Source of the DNA: JANSWY01 sp965228955
Lineage (GTDB): Bacteria; Bacteroidota; Bacteroidia; Cytophagales; Cyclobacteriaceae
DNA length: 64,000 nucleotides
NCBI GenBank assembly: GCA_965228955.1
Contig: OZ245848.1
Location: 3,968,001-4,032,000 of the forward strand
Direction: 5' to 3'
This document shows, piece by piece, positions 50,833 through 60,424 of the stretch (position 1 is the first letter of the stretch; every line of letters starts with the position of its first letter). Both the position numbers and the translations under genes were made by a program. Under the pieces are notes generated by a model. The model ran no database searches. It saw only the letters and a program-made list of their open reading frames with translations, and was not told the origin of the DNA.

Positions 50833-53443
50833 CCCATCACCCCCAAAATATCTGCTTAAGTTCTTCAGATGGTTCTGTCACCCGGAATATCTCGAAGATA
50901 TTGAAGGTGATCTTGTAGAGCGGTTTGAAAGAAATATTGAATCAGGTCAAAAAAATGCCAGATTGCAATACTCAATTGAAATTTTAAAACTCATAAAACC
51001 AGAAATCATGAAACCACTTGGAGGAACCTATAGAATGAATCTTGCAGGAATGTTAAAAAATCAGGTAGTAATGTCTTGGAGGTTTATGAGAAAAAACAAA
51101 CTATATGCTACACTCAATATTGGTGGTTTGGCAATCGGGATTTTCATCGCTATGATTATTGGGTTATGGTTACATGATGAAATCAGTTACAATACGTATA
51201 ATCAAAACTATGAAACGGCCGGACAGGTCTTGAGAAAGGACATGGATGATGGTGTTATCGAAGTAAATTCCGCATTAACTACCGGAGTAGGTACTCTTCT
51301 GGAAAATCAATATGGCAACCTATTTGAGGAAGTTTGTATGGTAAGGGCACGAGTTGAACACAGGGTAGTGACCAAAGGTAGAAGAACCTTCACTCAAAGC
51401 GGTTACTTCATGCAACCCAATGGCACCAGGGTGTTTGACCTTAACATGATCCACGGGTCATCAAATGGATTAAAGGACCTTGCAACTATTATATTATCGG
51501 AATCTCTCGCGAAAAAACTATTTGATAATGAAAACCCAATTGGTGAGGTCATCACAATGAATGATGTGTGGGAACTCAAAGTAACTGGCGTTTATGAAGA
51601 TTTACCTAAGAACTCAGAACTACACCAGGCAACTTATTTTGCTCCTTTAGATTTGTATTTGTATCAGTGGGCAGACTTAAATAATTGGGATAACTATAAT
51701 ATGTACCTATATGTCCAATTAAAACCTGGCACAAGCTATATCCAGGCTTCTGATGCCATAAAAGAAGCCATGTATCCGCATGTCGACATGAGTCGAATGG
51801 AATCCAATACAGATCTCTTTGTTCACCCAATGAAAGACTGGCATCTTAATTCTGAATTCGAAAATGGAGAATTGGCAGTGAGCAATAGAAAAATGTTTGT
51901 AATCATTTATTCAATTATTGGAGTATTTGTTTTACTGCTTGCTTGTATAAATTTCATGAACTTGAGTACGGCAATATCTGAGAAACGTGCAAAAGAGATT
52001 GGAATCAGAAAAACTATGGGCTCAGGAAGAATTCAACTGATCTACCAATTCCTTTCCGAATCCTTCCTCATTGCTATTGTAGCAGGAGTCATTGCGCTTG
52101 TTTTGGTATACTTCACATTACCCTGGTTCTGCGATCTGGCCCAGAAAAATCTTATTTTGCCATACACCAACATCCAGTTTTGGGCTCTTTTCCTTGGGTT
52201 CATATTGACTACCTCATTTCTGGCTGGAATATATCCTGCCTTCTATTTATCTTCCTTTAACCCTGTACAGGCACTAAAAACCAAGTTTGTTTCCAAAGGG
52301 AGTCAATCCATCCCAAGAAAAGTATTGGTAGCTTTTCAATTTATCATTTCAGGAACATTAATTGTGAGCTCACTTCTTATAAATGAACAGGTTCAACACG
52401 CCAAAAACAGACCTGTAGGATATGATCAAGAAGGTCTAATTTCATTCAGGCCAGGTTCACCGGATTACTTTGGGAAGTACGATATTTTGAGATCTTCGCT
52501 ACTAAAAACTGGAATGGTGGAGGAAATAGCCGAGTGTAACTATGCAATCACGAGTGAATTAGGATGGAACCCCGGTTTCAAATGGCAAGGCCAACCCGAA
52601 GGATTTAATCCAGCTTTTAATATCAACTATGTTACCGCCGAATATGGGAAGACATTAGGTTGGGAGTTTTTAGAAGGAAGGGATTTTACCAGAGATATCG
52701 CCACGGATGAATACGGCATTGTCATTAATGAGTCTGCAGCGAAAATTTTTGGATTTGATAATCCTATTGACCAACCTGTTTCTTACGATCATTCACAAAA
52801 AGAAAGTAAGCACTACAAAATCCTGGGAGTAATCAAAGATCAGATAAAAGGCTCTCCTTTCGAAAATACTCATCCAGCAATTACATTCCTCTCTAAAAAT
52901 GATTTACCGTGGCTTTTCATTAAGTTAAAACCCGGAATTCCAGCACAAGAAAGCATCCCAATTGTTGCTGAGGCATTCAATGAAATAGTTCCTTCAGCTC
53001 CATTTGATTTTCAGTTTGTGGATGAAGTATATAATATCAAATTTCAGGAAGAAGACCGAATAGTAAGTCTAGTATCTCTGTTCTCAATTTTTGCAATTGC
53101 GATTAGCTGTATCGGACTATTTGGCCTGGTATCTTACATCTCTGAAAGACGAACGAAAGAAGTAGGTATCAGAAAAGTTTTAGGAGCTACAATGATGCAA
53201 CTGTGGAAATTGCTTTCAAAAGATTTTATGTTCCTCGTGCTTTTTGCGTCTGGCTTATCATTACCAATTGCCTATTGGATAATTAATAACTGGCTTTCTC
53301 AGTATGAATACAGAATAGAAATGAGCTGGAAAGTTTTTGGTTTAGCAATACTCGTGACTGGATTTATTGCTTTACTAACTGTAAGCTACCACACCATACG
53401 AATAGCTTTGTCGAACCCGGTAAAGTCTTTACGAGATGAATAA
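50825..53443 (+). CDS. ATPase-less MacB/FtsX-type permease with prefix domain (paralogue 6 of 8)
   Basis: 872 residues. The prefix PPKYLLKFFRWFCHPEYLEDIEGDLVERF is almost that of paralogue 5, showing tandem duplication. The start overlaps the previous stop by 8 bp in another frame. Coupling motifs are AKEIGIRKTMGSGRIQL and TKEVGIRKVLGATMMQLWKLL; the tail is NPVKSLRDE. Its 3' end abuts, with no spacer, the stop of a convergent small gene at 53444, so no terminator lies between them. Confidence 0.93.
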   Translation: MSNPSPPKYLLKFFRWFCHPEYLEDIEGDLVERFERNIESGQKNARLQYSIEILKLIKPEIMKPLGGTYRMNLAGMLKNQVVMSWRFMRKNKLYATLNIGGLAIGIFIAMIIGLWLHDEISYNTYNQNYETAGQVLRKDMDDGVIEVNSALTTGVGTLLENQYGNLFEEVCMVRARVEHRVVTKGRRTFTQSGYFMQPNGTRVFDLNMIHGSSNGLKDLATIILSESLAKKLFDNENPIGEVITMNDVWELKVTGVYEDLPKNSELHQATYFAPLDLYLYQWADLNNWDNYNMYLYVQLKPGTSYIQASDAIKEAMYPHVDMSRMESNTDLFVHPMKDWHLNSEFENGELAVSNRKMFVIIYSIIGVFVLLLACINFMNLSTAISEKRAKEIGIRKTMGSGRIQLIYQFLSESFLIAIVAGVIALVLVYFTLPWFCDLAQKNLILPYTNIQFWALFLGFILTTSFLAGIYPAFYLSSFNPVQALKTKFVSKGSQSIPRKVLVAFQFIISGTLIVSSLLINEQVQHAKNRPVGYDQEGLISFRPGSPDYFGKYDILRSSLLKTGMVEEIAECNYAITSELGWNPGFKWQGQPEGFNPAFNINYVTAEYGKTLGWEFLEGRDFTRDIATDEYGIVINESAAKIFGFDNPIDQPVSYDHSQKESKHYKILGVIKDQIKGSPFENTHPAITFLSKNDLPWLFIKLKPGIPAQESIPIVAEAFNEIVPSAPFDFQFVDEVYNIKFQEEDRIVSLVSLFSIFAIAISCIGLFGLVSYISERRTKEVGIRKVLGATMMQLWKLLSKDFMFLVLFASGLSLPIAYWIINNWLSQYEYRIEMSWKVFGLAILVTGFIALLTVSYHTIRIALSNPVKSLRDE

Positions 53444-53722
53444 TTAAAGTTCGATACCCAATTCCCCGAACATCTTTTTCATTTCCTGATCGGAAACACC
53501 CACGGAGTAGAAATGAAGGCAGCCTTCATCAAGTGTTCTTTCGTGCACGTTCAGCACTTTGTCGCTAAAAGGTTTATAGATTACCTGATACATTGTTCCA
53601 TCGAGCTTATACAGTTCAAATTGCTGAGTTTCGTACCATCTTTGGGCAATTAATCTGCCCTCAGAGAAGATAAGTCTAAGACGGTCCTCGACTGAAAGTT
53701 GATCAAATAATACTTTTTTCAT
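53444..53722 (-). CDS. Small conserved-looking hypothetical protein
   Basis: A 92-residue soluble protein, no signal peptide, of no family I recognise. It starts with a helix (LFDQLSVEDRLRLIFSEG), continues as a predicted small beta-sheet (LIAQRWYETQQFELYKLDGTMYQVIY) and ends in a helix (DQEMKKMFGELGIEL). Codon use looks ordinary. The stop is adjacent to that of permease 6 with no intergenic base. It lies 116 bp downstream of the start-side neighbour's promoter region and shares its strand with the GCS2-CBS gene, but the gene order does not suggest one operon. Confidence 0.75.
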   Translation of the reverse strand: MKKVLFDQLSVEDRLRLIFSEGRLIAQRWYETQQFELYKLDGTMYQVIYKPFSDKVLNVHERTLDEGCLHFYSVGVSDQEMKKMFGELGIEL

Positions 53723-53838
53723 AAATCCTTAGCTAGTTCCTAAACCTTAAAGATAATCAAGAGTCATTAATTAATGTAGACTATCTGTGAATAAACTAGA
53801 AAGAGATAATTAAGTTCCAATAATTCTGATTTTATTGA

Positions 53839-55758
53839 TTATTCCTGTTCACTGTCCAATTGTTCGAAGAAATATCCAATCAATTTGATGTAGTCATTTA
53901 TTGTGATAATACCTACAAGTTTTTTATCAACCACCACCGGCAAACTTCCCACTTCGTTCCTTTTCATAATTTGATAAGCGTCAACCGTTTTCGTATCAGG
54001 AGAAACTGTGAGAACGTTCTTTTTCATCACTTTCTGAACAGTCAATGTTTTTGGGTCATAGTCATCTTTGCCAAGAATTTCCAGCATTTGATCCGAGGTG
54101 ATAATACCACAAACTTCTCCTTTCATATTCTCAACAGGTAAATGATGGACATGACTCCACAACATCATATTTTTTGCGAGCTCAACCAGGTCATCTTCAT
54201 GTACTGTTATTAAATCCTTCACCATCACCTGCTCCACCAACTGGTACCTGTTTTGCCAACCTCCCGCTTCGTGATGCTCACTAAATGACCATGTATGCAC
54301 TGGCTGACCCATTTTTTGTCTTTGATAAATCCCTTCTGTAAGTGAAACAAGTGCATCTTCCGTAGAATTTGTCTTCTTAATTTGATTGAATGATTCAAGC
54401 ATCCATTGCGCACCCGTCTGACCATTTGTTACCCTGTCTTTAATCACACCAAGGTATTTATCAATATCCGCATGGTCCACCTTGGCTTTTTGCAACCCTT
54501 TTCTGGCGATTGGCAGCAATTCATTGATGATCAGATCTTTTGCAGTAATCAATTGCCCATTAATCCAATTAAACTGGCACTGTAGCCCAGACTTAGCTGC
54601 ACAAATGAAGTTGTTCTTAGCCTGATCAAATTCCATTATATCTGGCAAGTCTTTATATTTTGCTGGCATTCCATGCATGAGCCCAGTCCAGAATGCTACG
54701 TTCGCAACCTCATCCACGATAGTTGGTCCTGAAGGTATATATCGGTTTTCAATCCTTAAATGAGGAACTCCATCAGTAATTCCATAACACATTCTATTCC
54801 ACTTATAGATAGTACCATTTTGCACTGAAAGAGCTCGTAGTTTTGGTGTAATACCATCATTTAAAGCTGCCAGAGAGTCTTGCTCAATTGGCACAGGAAG
54901 GAGAATCTTATATCGCCCTGCAGTATCTCGAAAGATATCCATAACAGACCCTCTTTGCCAATCATGCCCAAATGTTACCCTTGACCTTTCTTTTCTGATT
55001 GGATGTAGTGATTTTCTGGTATCAGTTGATTGATGAAATAAAGCAATCCTTGATTCTCTCCAAAGTCTTTTACCCATGAAGATTGGAGAATTACAAGCAG
55101 CCGCCAATACCGGTCCAGCAATGGCATGAGCCCAATTATAACATTGAATAGCATTATCCGCATTGACCTGATAATGAATCTGAAAACTTGTATTACAAGA
55201 TTCAAAAAGCACATTATCATGACTTGCTACCAGCTCATCTAATCCATGTATATGAAATTTAAAATCGTTTTGTCTTGCACTTAAAATGGCATCATTCAAA
55301 GCTTTATACCGAGGAATTGGAGTCATACTCTCCATCCCAATATCTGACTTTTTTATAGTTGGAAGAATACCAGTCAGGATGATTTTAGAATCATAAGCAT
55401 GCGCTTCTTTATTGGCCATAGACAAAATTTGAACCAAATCAGATTCCATTCTTGATAGGCAATTTCCTGAGAAACCTAACGGATCAAGGTTTGCTTCCAT
55501 ATTGAATTTAGCCAATTCAGTAGTGAAGTGTTCATCATCAATTGCATCCAGGATTTCAATAGCCTTCATCGAAGGTCTTAGGTTATAGTCTATCAGGCAA
55601 AACTCCTGTTCCGCTCCGATTCTGGTGACTCCTTTTTCAATTTGACCGTTCTCAAGCATCTGCTCCAATGCTTTCAGGTCGTTCATCATGTGATGGGTAA
55701 ACTGTTGTTTATCTGAACTAACAACAGGGGTTTTCATTGTATGGGTCATGTCGGGCAA
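53839..55758 (-). CDS. Glutamate-cysteine ligase-like (GCS2) protein with C-terminal CBS pair
   Basis: 639 residues. The first 500 belong to the carboxylate-amine ligase/GCS2 superfamily: GAEQEFCLIDYNLRPS, ANLDPLGFSGNCLSRME, FESCNTSFQIHYQV and HLRIENRYIPSGPT are the recurring ATP-grasp-like glutamine-synthetase-fold motifs. Two CBS domains follow (about 517-570 and 577-632: VMVKDLITVHEDDLVELAK, VQKVMKKNVLTVSPDTKTVDA). It is likely an ATP-dependent amide ligase regulated by adenine nucleotides through the CBS pair; the substrate is unknown. Several Met codons near the N-terminus make the start uncertain by up to seven residues. Divergent from the gene at 55910. Confidence 0.87.
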   Translation of the reverse strand: MPDMTHTMKTPVVSSDKQQFTHHMMNDLKALEQMLENGQIEKGVTRIGAEQEFCLIDYNLRPSMKAIEILDAIDDEHFTTELAKFNMEANLDPLGFSGNCLSRMESDLVQILSMANKEAHAYDSKIILTGILPTIKKSDIGMESMTPIPRYKALNDAILSARQNDFKFHIHGLDELVASHDNVLFESCNTSFQIHYQVNADNAIQCYNWAHAIAGPVLAAACNSPIFMGKRLWRESRIALFHQSTDTRKSLHPIRKERSRVTFGHDWQRGSVMDIFRDTAGRYKILLPVPIEQDSLAALNDGITPKLRALSVQNGTIYKWNRMCYGITDGVPHLRIENRYIPSGPTIVDEVANVAFWTGLMHGMPAKYKDLPDIMEFDQAKNNFICAAKSGLQCQFNWINGQLITAKDLIINELLPIARKGLQKAKVDHADIDKYLGVIKDRVTNGQTGAQWMLESFNQIKKTNSTEDALVSLTEGIYQRQKMGQPVHTWSFSEHHEAGGWQNRYQLVEQVMVKDLITVHEDDLVELAKNMMLWSHVHHLPVENMKGEVCGIITSDQMLEILGKDDYDPKTLTVQKVMKKNVLTVSPDTKTVDAYQIMKRNEVGSLPVVVDKKLVGIITINDYIKLIGYFFEQLDSEQE

Positions 55759-55909
55759 GGTTTTGGTTTTAGGGCTACTGTACCCTATATTCTAAAATTG
55801 GGGACACTTTTTAACGATTTGATTGACATTGTTCAATCATCAAACTGAATAATGTCAGGTTCATTTGGGGGTGAAAAGAACCGCAACTGTCAGCTCCAAA
55901 AAATCCGAC

Positions 55910-56662
55910 ATGAAAAAAATCACAGTTAAACTCGAAAAACCATGCTCTGAGAAGTATTCGGATTTCAGAAAAACAAATCTTGGACGTTTCTGCGATGCTT
56001 GTTCAAAAGAAGTAATCGACTTTACAAAAATGAGTGATCAGGAATTGGTTGACTTTCTGGTAAATGGAAACTCAAACCTTTGCGGTAGATTAAAAACCTC
56101 ACAATTAGGCACTTATGATATTCACCAAAAAAAATCTAAAAGAAAATGGGCATTGATTCCAATTTTTTTAGCCGTTACAGCGTTGATTATGCCAGAGAAA
56201 TCACCTGCTCAACAAAAACCTAACACGGAACAAATGGACATCACCAAGGCTGGACCTAACCAATCAGCTGACCAAACCGATAAAATCTATATCACTGGTA
56301 CTGTGAAAGAACCTGATTTTAATACTCTTCCTGGGATTAATGTTCTACTCAAGGGCACAACCATTGGAACGGTAACTGATATAGATGGTAAGTTCATTTT
56401 GGTGATTCCCAAAAGTCAAGTAAACAAGAGCCCAATCATTCAGTTCTCATTCATTGGCTTAATTGAACAGGAGGTTGAAGTCGGTCTCGAAAATCAACAT
56501 ATTAATATCATCATGGAACCAGATATAGTTGGAGGATTAGGAGGGGTAGTTGTTGTTGGTGGAATTTCTGCACAAAGGTTTTCCCCTCGAAACTGGTTTG
56601 GTATCCGAGGGGTTTGGCGTAGAATTAAAGGAGGTGTTTACAACCTCACTCACAAAAATTAA
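55910..56662 (+). CDS. Membrane-anchored CarboxypepD_reg-like domain protein
   Basis: 250 residues. An N-terminal cysteine-containing module (MKKITVKLEKPCSEKYSDF, GRFCDACSKEVIDFTKMSD, SNLCGRL) is of the type found in many Bacteroidota proteins. A single membrane helix (about 80-97, WALIPIFLAVTALIMP) follows, then a carboxypeptidase-regulatory-like beta-sandwich (about 135-212: GTVKEPDFNTLPGINVLLKGTTIGTVTDIDGKF). A Gly/Val-rich tail ends the protein. The beta domain is the one that precedes TonB receptors, but no plug or barrel follows. ATG 55910 is chosen over TTG 55865, as the family begins MKK. The last 4 bp overlap the convergent CoA-transferase gene. Confidence 0.84.
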   Translation: MKKITVKLEKPCSEKYSDFRKTNLGRFCDACSKEVIDFTKMSDQELVDFLVNGNSNLCGRLKTSQLGTYDIHQKKSKRKWALIPIFLAVTALIMPEKSPAQQKPNTEQMDITKAGPNQSADQTDKIYITGTVKEPDFNTLPGINVLLKGTTIGTVTDIDGKFILVIPKSQVNKSPIIQFSFIGLIEQEVEVGLENQHINIIMEPDIVGGLGGVVVVGGISAQRFSPRNWFGIRGVWRRIKGGVYNLTHKN

Positions 56663-57942
56663 AATTTCTTAAATCGCTCAAAAGCTGCTCTCTCAAGGTC
56701 CTCGCGATGATCTGGATGTGAGATTTTTATTAATTCTCTGGCACGTTCTCGAAGGCTTTTACCATAAAGATCAGCAATTCCATATTCCGTCGCTACATAG
56801 TGAACGTGAGCTCTTGTTGTCACCACTCCTGCTCCTTCTTTTAAGACAGGGCTTATTTTTGAAAGTCCCTTATTCGTAGTAGATGTAAGGGCAATAATTG
56901 GCTTACCACCTTGTGATAAAGAAGCACCTCTAATAAAATCCATCTGTCCTCCTACTCCGGAGTACATTCTTGTTCCAATAGAATCGGCACAAACCTGCCC
57001 AGTCAAATCAACTTCAATCGCACTGTTAATACTTGTCATTTTTGGCATTTTCCGAATTACTGCTGTGTCATTTACATATTGAATATCGAGCATTCTTACC
57101 ACTGGATTATCATCCACAAAATCATACAGCTTTCGGGTTCCGAGAAGGAAACCAGAAACAATGACATCCTTATGAAATGGTTTTTCTTTATTATTAATCA
57201 CACCTGATTCAACCAATGGCAATACACCATCAGAGAACATTTCGGTATGAACTCCAAGATTCTTATGATTACCCAAACAGCTCAAGACAGCATCTGGAAT
57301 TGCTCCAATACCCATTTGAAGAGTAGCACCGTCTTCTATAATGTTAGCCACATGTTGTCCTATCAACTCCTCTTCTCTAGATAAAGTGTGAGGTTTTAAT
57401 TCAGGAATAGGAGCTTCAATTTCAACGCACCTGGTAAAGTTGCTCATATGTATGAGTCCATCTCCATGAGTCCTTGGCATCTGAGGATTAACCTGTGCAA
57501 TCACCGTAGTTGCAACATCTATTGCGGCTTTCGTAGCATCAATCGACACACCCAATGAGCAATATCCATGTCTATCCGGAGGAGACACTTGAATCAATGC
57601 TACATCACACGGAATGATTCCTTTTCTTAGCATAATAGGTACCTCACTTAGGAAACAAGGAATAAAATTGGCATTACCTTCATTTACAGCTTTACGGACA
57701 TTACCTCCAATGAACATAGCATTAGTAGTGAAACTATCCTTGTACTGCTCTTCAGTGTAAGGTGCTGGTCCTTCTGTGTGCATTTGATAGATATTGACAT
57801 TTCTCAGCTCAGATGCTCTGGAGGTCATGGCCTCAACTAGTGCCAGAGGAGTTCCTCCCGCTGTATGGATATAAACATTATCATCTGACTTGATGGTTGA
57901 AACCGCTTCTAAAGCAGAATCTACAGATTTTTGAAGCACCAT
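56659..57942 (-). CDS. Acetyl-CoA hydrolase/CoA-transferase family protein
   Basis: 427 residues, class I CoA-transferase of the acetyl-CoA hydrolase/4-hydroxybutyrate CoA-transferase type. Motifs: DNVYIHTAGGTPLALVEAM near the N-terminus, VSPPDRHGYCSLGVSIDATKAA, MGIGAIPDAVLSCLGNHKNLGVHTEMFSDG (catalytic Glu in HTEMFSDG) and YVATEYGIADLYGKSLRERA. It moves CoA between acyl groups (succinate, acetate or butyrate partners) in the cytoplasm. Gene context does not show which. Its 3' end overlaps the convergent 55910 gene by 4 bp, and its 5' end is divergent from a GNAT gene, with a 151-bp gap. Confidence 0.93.
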   Translation of the reverse strand: MVLQKSVDSALEAVSTIKSDDNVYIHTAGGTPLALVEAMTSRASELRNVNIYQMHTEGPAPYTEEQYKDSFTTNAMFIGGNVRKAVNEGNANFIPCFLSEVPIMLRKGIIPCDVALIQVSPPDRHGYCSLGVSIDATKAAIDVATTVIAQVNPQMPRTHGDGLIHMSNFTRCVEIEAPIPELKPHTLSREEELIGQHVANIIEDGATLQMGIGAIPDAVLSCLGNHKNLGVHTEMFSDGVLPLVESGVINNKEKPFHKDVIVSGFLLGTRKLYDFVDDNPVVRMLDIQYVNDTAVIRKMPKMTSINSAIEVDLTGQVCADSIGTRMYSGVGGQMDFIRGASLSQGGKPIIALTSTTNKGLSKISPVLKEGAGVVTTRAHVHYVATEYGIADLYGKSLRERARELIKISHPDHREDLERAAFERFKKF

Positions 57943-58093
57943 TATGTATTTTTTTGTGTTTTATATTTGACGCAAAACTTCCTGTTCTGACCGCATAAAT
58001 TCATGTTATTCGTCACTTAATCTAATGACAAATCGCAACTTATTGTTTGAGGAATAATGAAACTTCATCAATTTACTGTTCCAAGATACCAAT

Positions 58094-58588
58094 ATGAGTG
58101 AATTAGTAATCAGAAATGCATCCAATACGGATCGTGAAGCCCTTTGGCAAATTATAAGGCCAGTAATAAGAGCTGGAGACACCTATGTCTTTTCCCCTGA
58201 TTCCTCTGAACAAAAAATCATGGATTACTGGTTAGCTCCTAAGAAACAAACTTATGTAGCAGAATTGGAAGGTCAAATTGTTGGAACCTATTGGTTGGTA
58301 GAAAATCAACCCGATCAGGGAAACCATATTGCTAATGCAGCCTATATCGTATCACAAGATTTTGGAGGACGGGGAATTGGAAAACAATTATGTGAACACT
58401 CTAAAGTTGAAGCAGTCAACCTTGGGTTTAGCGCTATACAATTCAACTTTGTCTTGAAGAGTAATGAAAATGCAGTTCACCTATGGCAAAAGCTAGGATT
58501 CAAAATAATTGGAGAAATACCAGAAGCTTGCCAACATGTCAAATTTGGTTTTGTTAACGCATATATCATGTATCAGAAGTTAAATTGA
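58094..58588 (+). CDS. GNAT acetyltransferase
   Basis: A 164-residue single-domain GNAT: LVIRNASNTDREALWQIIRPVI at the start, AAYIVSQDFGGRGIGKQLCEHSKVEA as acetyl-CoA motif A (GGRGIG), and NENAVHLWQKLGFKIIGEIPEA as motif B. The general shape, including RAGDTYVF and IANAAYIV, resembles L-amino-acid or L-azetidine-2-carboxylate acetyltransferases, but the substrate cannot be fixed. It is a single gene with its own 5' region, followed by a 141-bp gap before the PLP decarboxylase. Confidence 0.9.
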   Translation: MSELVIRNASNTDREALWQIIRPVIRAGDTYVFSPDSSEQKIMDYWLAPKKQTYVAELEGQIVGTYWLVENQPDQGNHIANAAYIVSQDFGGRGIGKQLCEHSKVEAVNLGFSAIQFNFVLKSNENAVHLWQKLGFKIIGEIPEACQHVKFGFVNAYIMYQKLN

Positions 58589-58683
58589 CTTTATTTTGAT
58601 TAAATAATTTTATATTTCACCAATTAGGGTAAATTTTAAGAATTCCATCAAATCGAAAAATCTCTAATCAATCGGCACTTTCT

Positions 58684-58691
58684 TAATTTTG
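58684..58691 (+). promoter_or_regulatory. Candidate -7 box for the PLP decarboxylase gene
   Basis: TAATTTTG matches the Bacteroidota TAnnTTTG -7 consensus exactly, 38 bp before the ATG at 58730. A TTTG -33 box is not evident at the expected distance. Confidence 0.42.
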
Positions 58692-58729
58692 TAGCATCAT
58701 TTCATTTCAAGATTTAAAGTAAGATTGGT

Positions 58730-59974
58730 ATGGAAAAATGGACAAAACTGACGAAGAAAGAGATTAATAAAAGAGTATTTTCCGCATTAGCTGAAAACAT
58801 CAATTTCTATGAAGAAAACATCCTTGGAATCCCAGGTTCTCATTTGGATGATAAGGTTTTCTATCAGGATGCGCCATTTCTACAAGACGCTCCATTTCTT
58901 ACTTCTCTGATTAATAATCCAAATCACATTGGTTGCCACACATTAGGAAAATCAGAGAGCTTCTTTCATGGCACACATCAAATTGAAAAAGAACTGATCG
59001 AAATTTGCTCCGAACACATTCTCAAAGGTAAAAAAGGAGAATTTGACGGATATGTAGCTTCTGGCGGAACTGAAGCCAATATGCAAGCTATCTGGATGTA
59101 CAGAAATTACTTCATCAACACAAAAGGAGCTAAAAACGAAGAGATTACAATCATCTGCTCTTCCGACAGTCACTACTCCATGGATAAAGCATCCAATGTC
59201 CTGAGCATCGGCATCAGAAAAGTTGATGTTCATGAAAACGATAGGTCGTTAGACCCTGTAAGCCTTGATGAAATAATCAAACAACAATTAGCAGCTGGTA
59301 AAAAGTACTTCATAGTAGTAGCCAACATGATGACCACCATGTTTGGATCGGTTGATAATGTTGAAGCGTATTTGACTGCATTGAAATCCAACAACTGCGA
59401 ATTCAAATTGCATATTGACGGAGCGTATGGAGGGTTCTTTTATCCATTCACCGGAGTGGAATCCAAATTAGATTTCTCAAATCCACATGTAGATTCAGTT
59501 ACTCTGGATGCTCATAAAATGGTTCAGGCGCCTTATGGTACGGGCATTTTCCTTGCCAGAAAAGGATTAATCCAACACACTAATACCAAAGAAGCCAGCT
59601 ACGTTGAAGGTGAAGATTTCACTCTAATCGGAAGCAGATCTGGTGCCAATGCGATTGCAGTCTGGATGATTTTAATGACTTACGGTTGGTACGGTTGGTG
59701 TGAGAAAATTGCTGTCTTATTAAAAAGAACTAACTGGCTAGCTGAGCAACTTGACAAAGCAGGAATTTCGTATTTCAGAAACGAATCATCAAACATCATC
59801 ACAATCAAATCAGAGTTCCTAAATGAAGAAATAGCTAAGAAATACGGCTTAGTTCCTGACAATCACCATGCAGCCAAGTGGTATAAAGTAATCATCATGG
59901 ATCATGTGACTGTTGAGAGATTGATTCCGCTTGTCAAGGACCTTTGTGAGTTAAACGAGGTTAGTTTCGCTTAA
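58730..59974 (+). CDS. Pyridoxal-phosphate-dependent (group II type) amino-acid decarboxylase
   Basis: 414 residues of aspartate-aminotransferase fold type I. Motifs: ASGGTEANMQAIWMYRNYF (phosphate binding), SSDSHYSMDKASNVL, LHIDGAYGGFFYPF (Asp binding the pyridine nitrogen), and TLDAHKMVQAPYGTGIFLARKG with the Schiff-base lysine at Lys263. Removes CO2 from an amino acid, giving an amine. Histidine, tyrosine, aspartate and glutamate enzymes share these motifs and I cannot choose. Near the N-terminus the six residues QDAPFL occur twice in succession, an unusual tandem repeat. It stands alone between a GNAT gene and PadR copy 5. Confidence 0.9.
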   Translation: MEKWTKLTKKEINKRVFSALAENINFYEENILGIPGSHLDDKVFYQDAPFLQDAPFLTSLINNPNHIGCHTLGKSESFFHGTHQIEKELIEICSEHILKGKKGEFDGYVASGGTEANMQAIWMYRNYFINTKGAKNEEITIICSSDSHYSMDKASNVLSIGIRKVDVHENDRSLDPVSLDEIIKQQLAAGKKYFIVVANMMTTMFGSVDNVEAYLTALKSNNCEFKLHIDGAYGGFFYPFTGVESKLDFSNPHVDSVTLDAHKMVQAPYGTGIFLARKGLIQHTNTKEASYVEGEDFTLIGSRSGANAIAVWMILMTYGWYGWCEKIAVLLKRTNWLAEQLDKAGISYFRNESSNIITIKSEFLNEEIAKKYGLVPDNHHAAKWYKVIIMDHVTVERLIPLVKDLCELNEVSFA

Positions 59975-60026
59975 ATACTGCAATTAAGAATATAAAGGCC
60001 TTTAAAGATTCTGTTAGAAATTATTT

Positions 60027-60078
60027 TTACTACAAAAGTGGTAAATATAAATCTAATTACTACATTTGACTCAAATAT
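60027..60078 (+). promoter_or_regulatory. Two operator-like elements before PadR copy 5
   Basis: TTACTAC-AAAA-GTGGTAAATAT (60027-60048) and TTACTAC-ATTTGACTCAAATAT (60057-60078) begin 30 bp apart. The first is a near palindrome (TTTACTAC/GTGGTAAA) and the second includes the perfect palindrome ATTTGACTCAAAT. Both match the ACTACATTT..GTAAATAT class found before PadR copy 4. They end 8 bases before the ATG. Confidence 0.6.
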
Positions 60079-60085
60079 CAAATTT

Positions 60086-60424
60086 ATGAGAAAAAGTCAA
60101 CTAGGTGAATTTGAGGAAATCGTTTTGCTAACTGTTGCTATTCTGCAAGATGAGGCTTATGGTTTTGCCATTATTGAAGAAATGGAAAATCGACTGAATC
60201 GTTCTGTCAGCATCGGTGCAATGCAAACAGTATTAAAACGCTTGGAAAAGAAGAATTACCTAACATCTCAACTTGGAGAAGCTACTGCTGTGCGTGGAGG
60301 TAAACGAAAGAGATTCTACCATTTAACTGCAGAAGGAAAGAGCATACTTCAAGACACGAAAGAACAACGCCTTGGACTGTGGGAAGCTATTCCAAACTTC
60401 ATAGTGAAATTCGCTAAAATATGA
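60086..60424 (+). CDS. PadR-family transcriptional regulator (copy 5)
   Basis: A 112-residue winged-helix protein, closely similar to copy 4: MRKSQLGEFEEIVLLTVAILQDEAYGFAIIEEMENRLN, recognition region SIGAMQTVLKRLEKKNYL, wing LGEATAVRGGKRKRFYHLTAEG, C-terminal DTKEQRLGLWEAIPNF. ATG 60086 was chosen over one 16 codons upstream that would translate the operator region. It overlaps permease 7 by 4 bp. Similarity of copies 4 and 5 implies recent duplication of a whole PadR-permease unit. Confidence 0.93.
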   Translation: MRKSQLGEFEEIVLLTVAILQDEAYGFAIIEEMENRLNRSVSIGAMQTVLKRLEKKNYLTSQLGEATAVRGGKRKRFYHLTAEGKSILQDTKEQRLGLWEAIPNFIVKFAKI

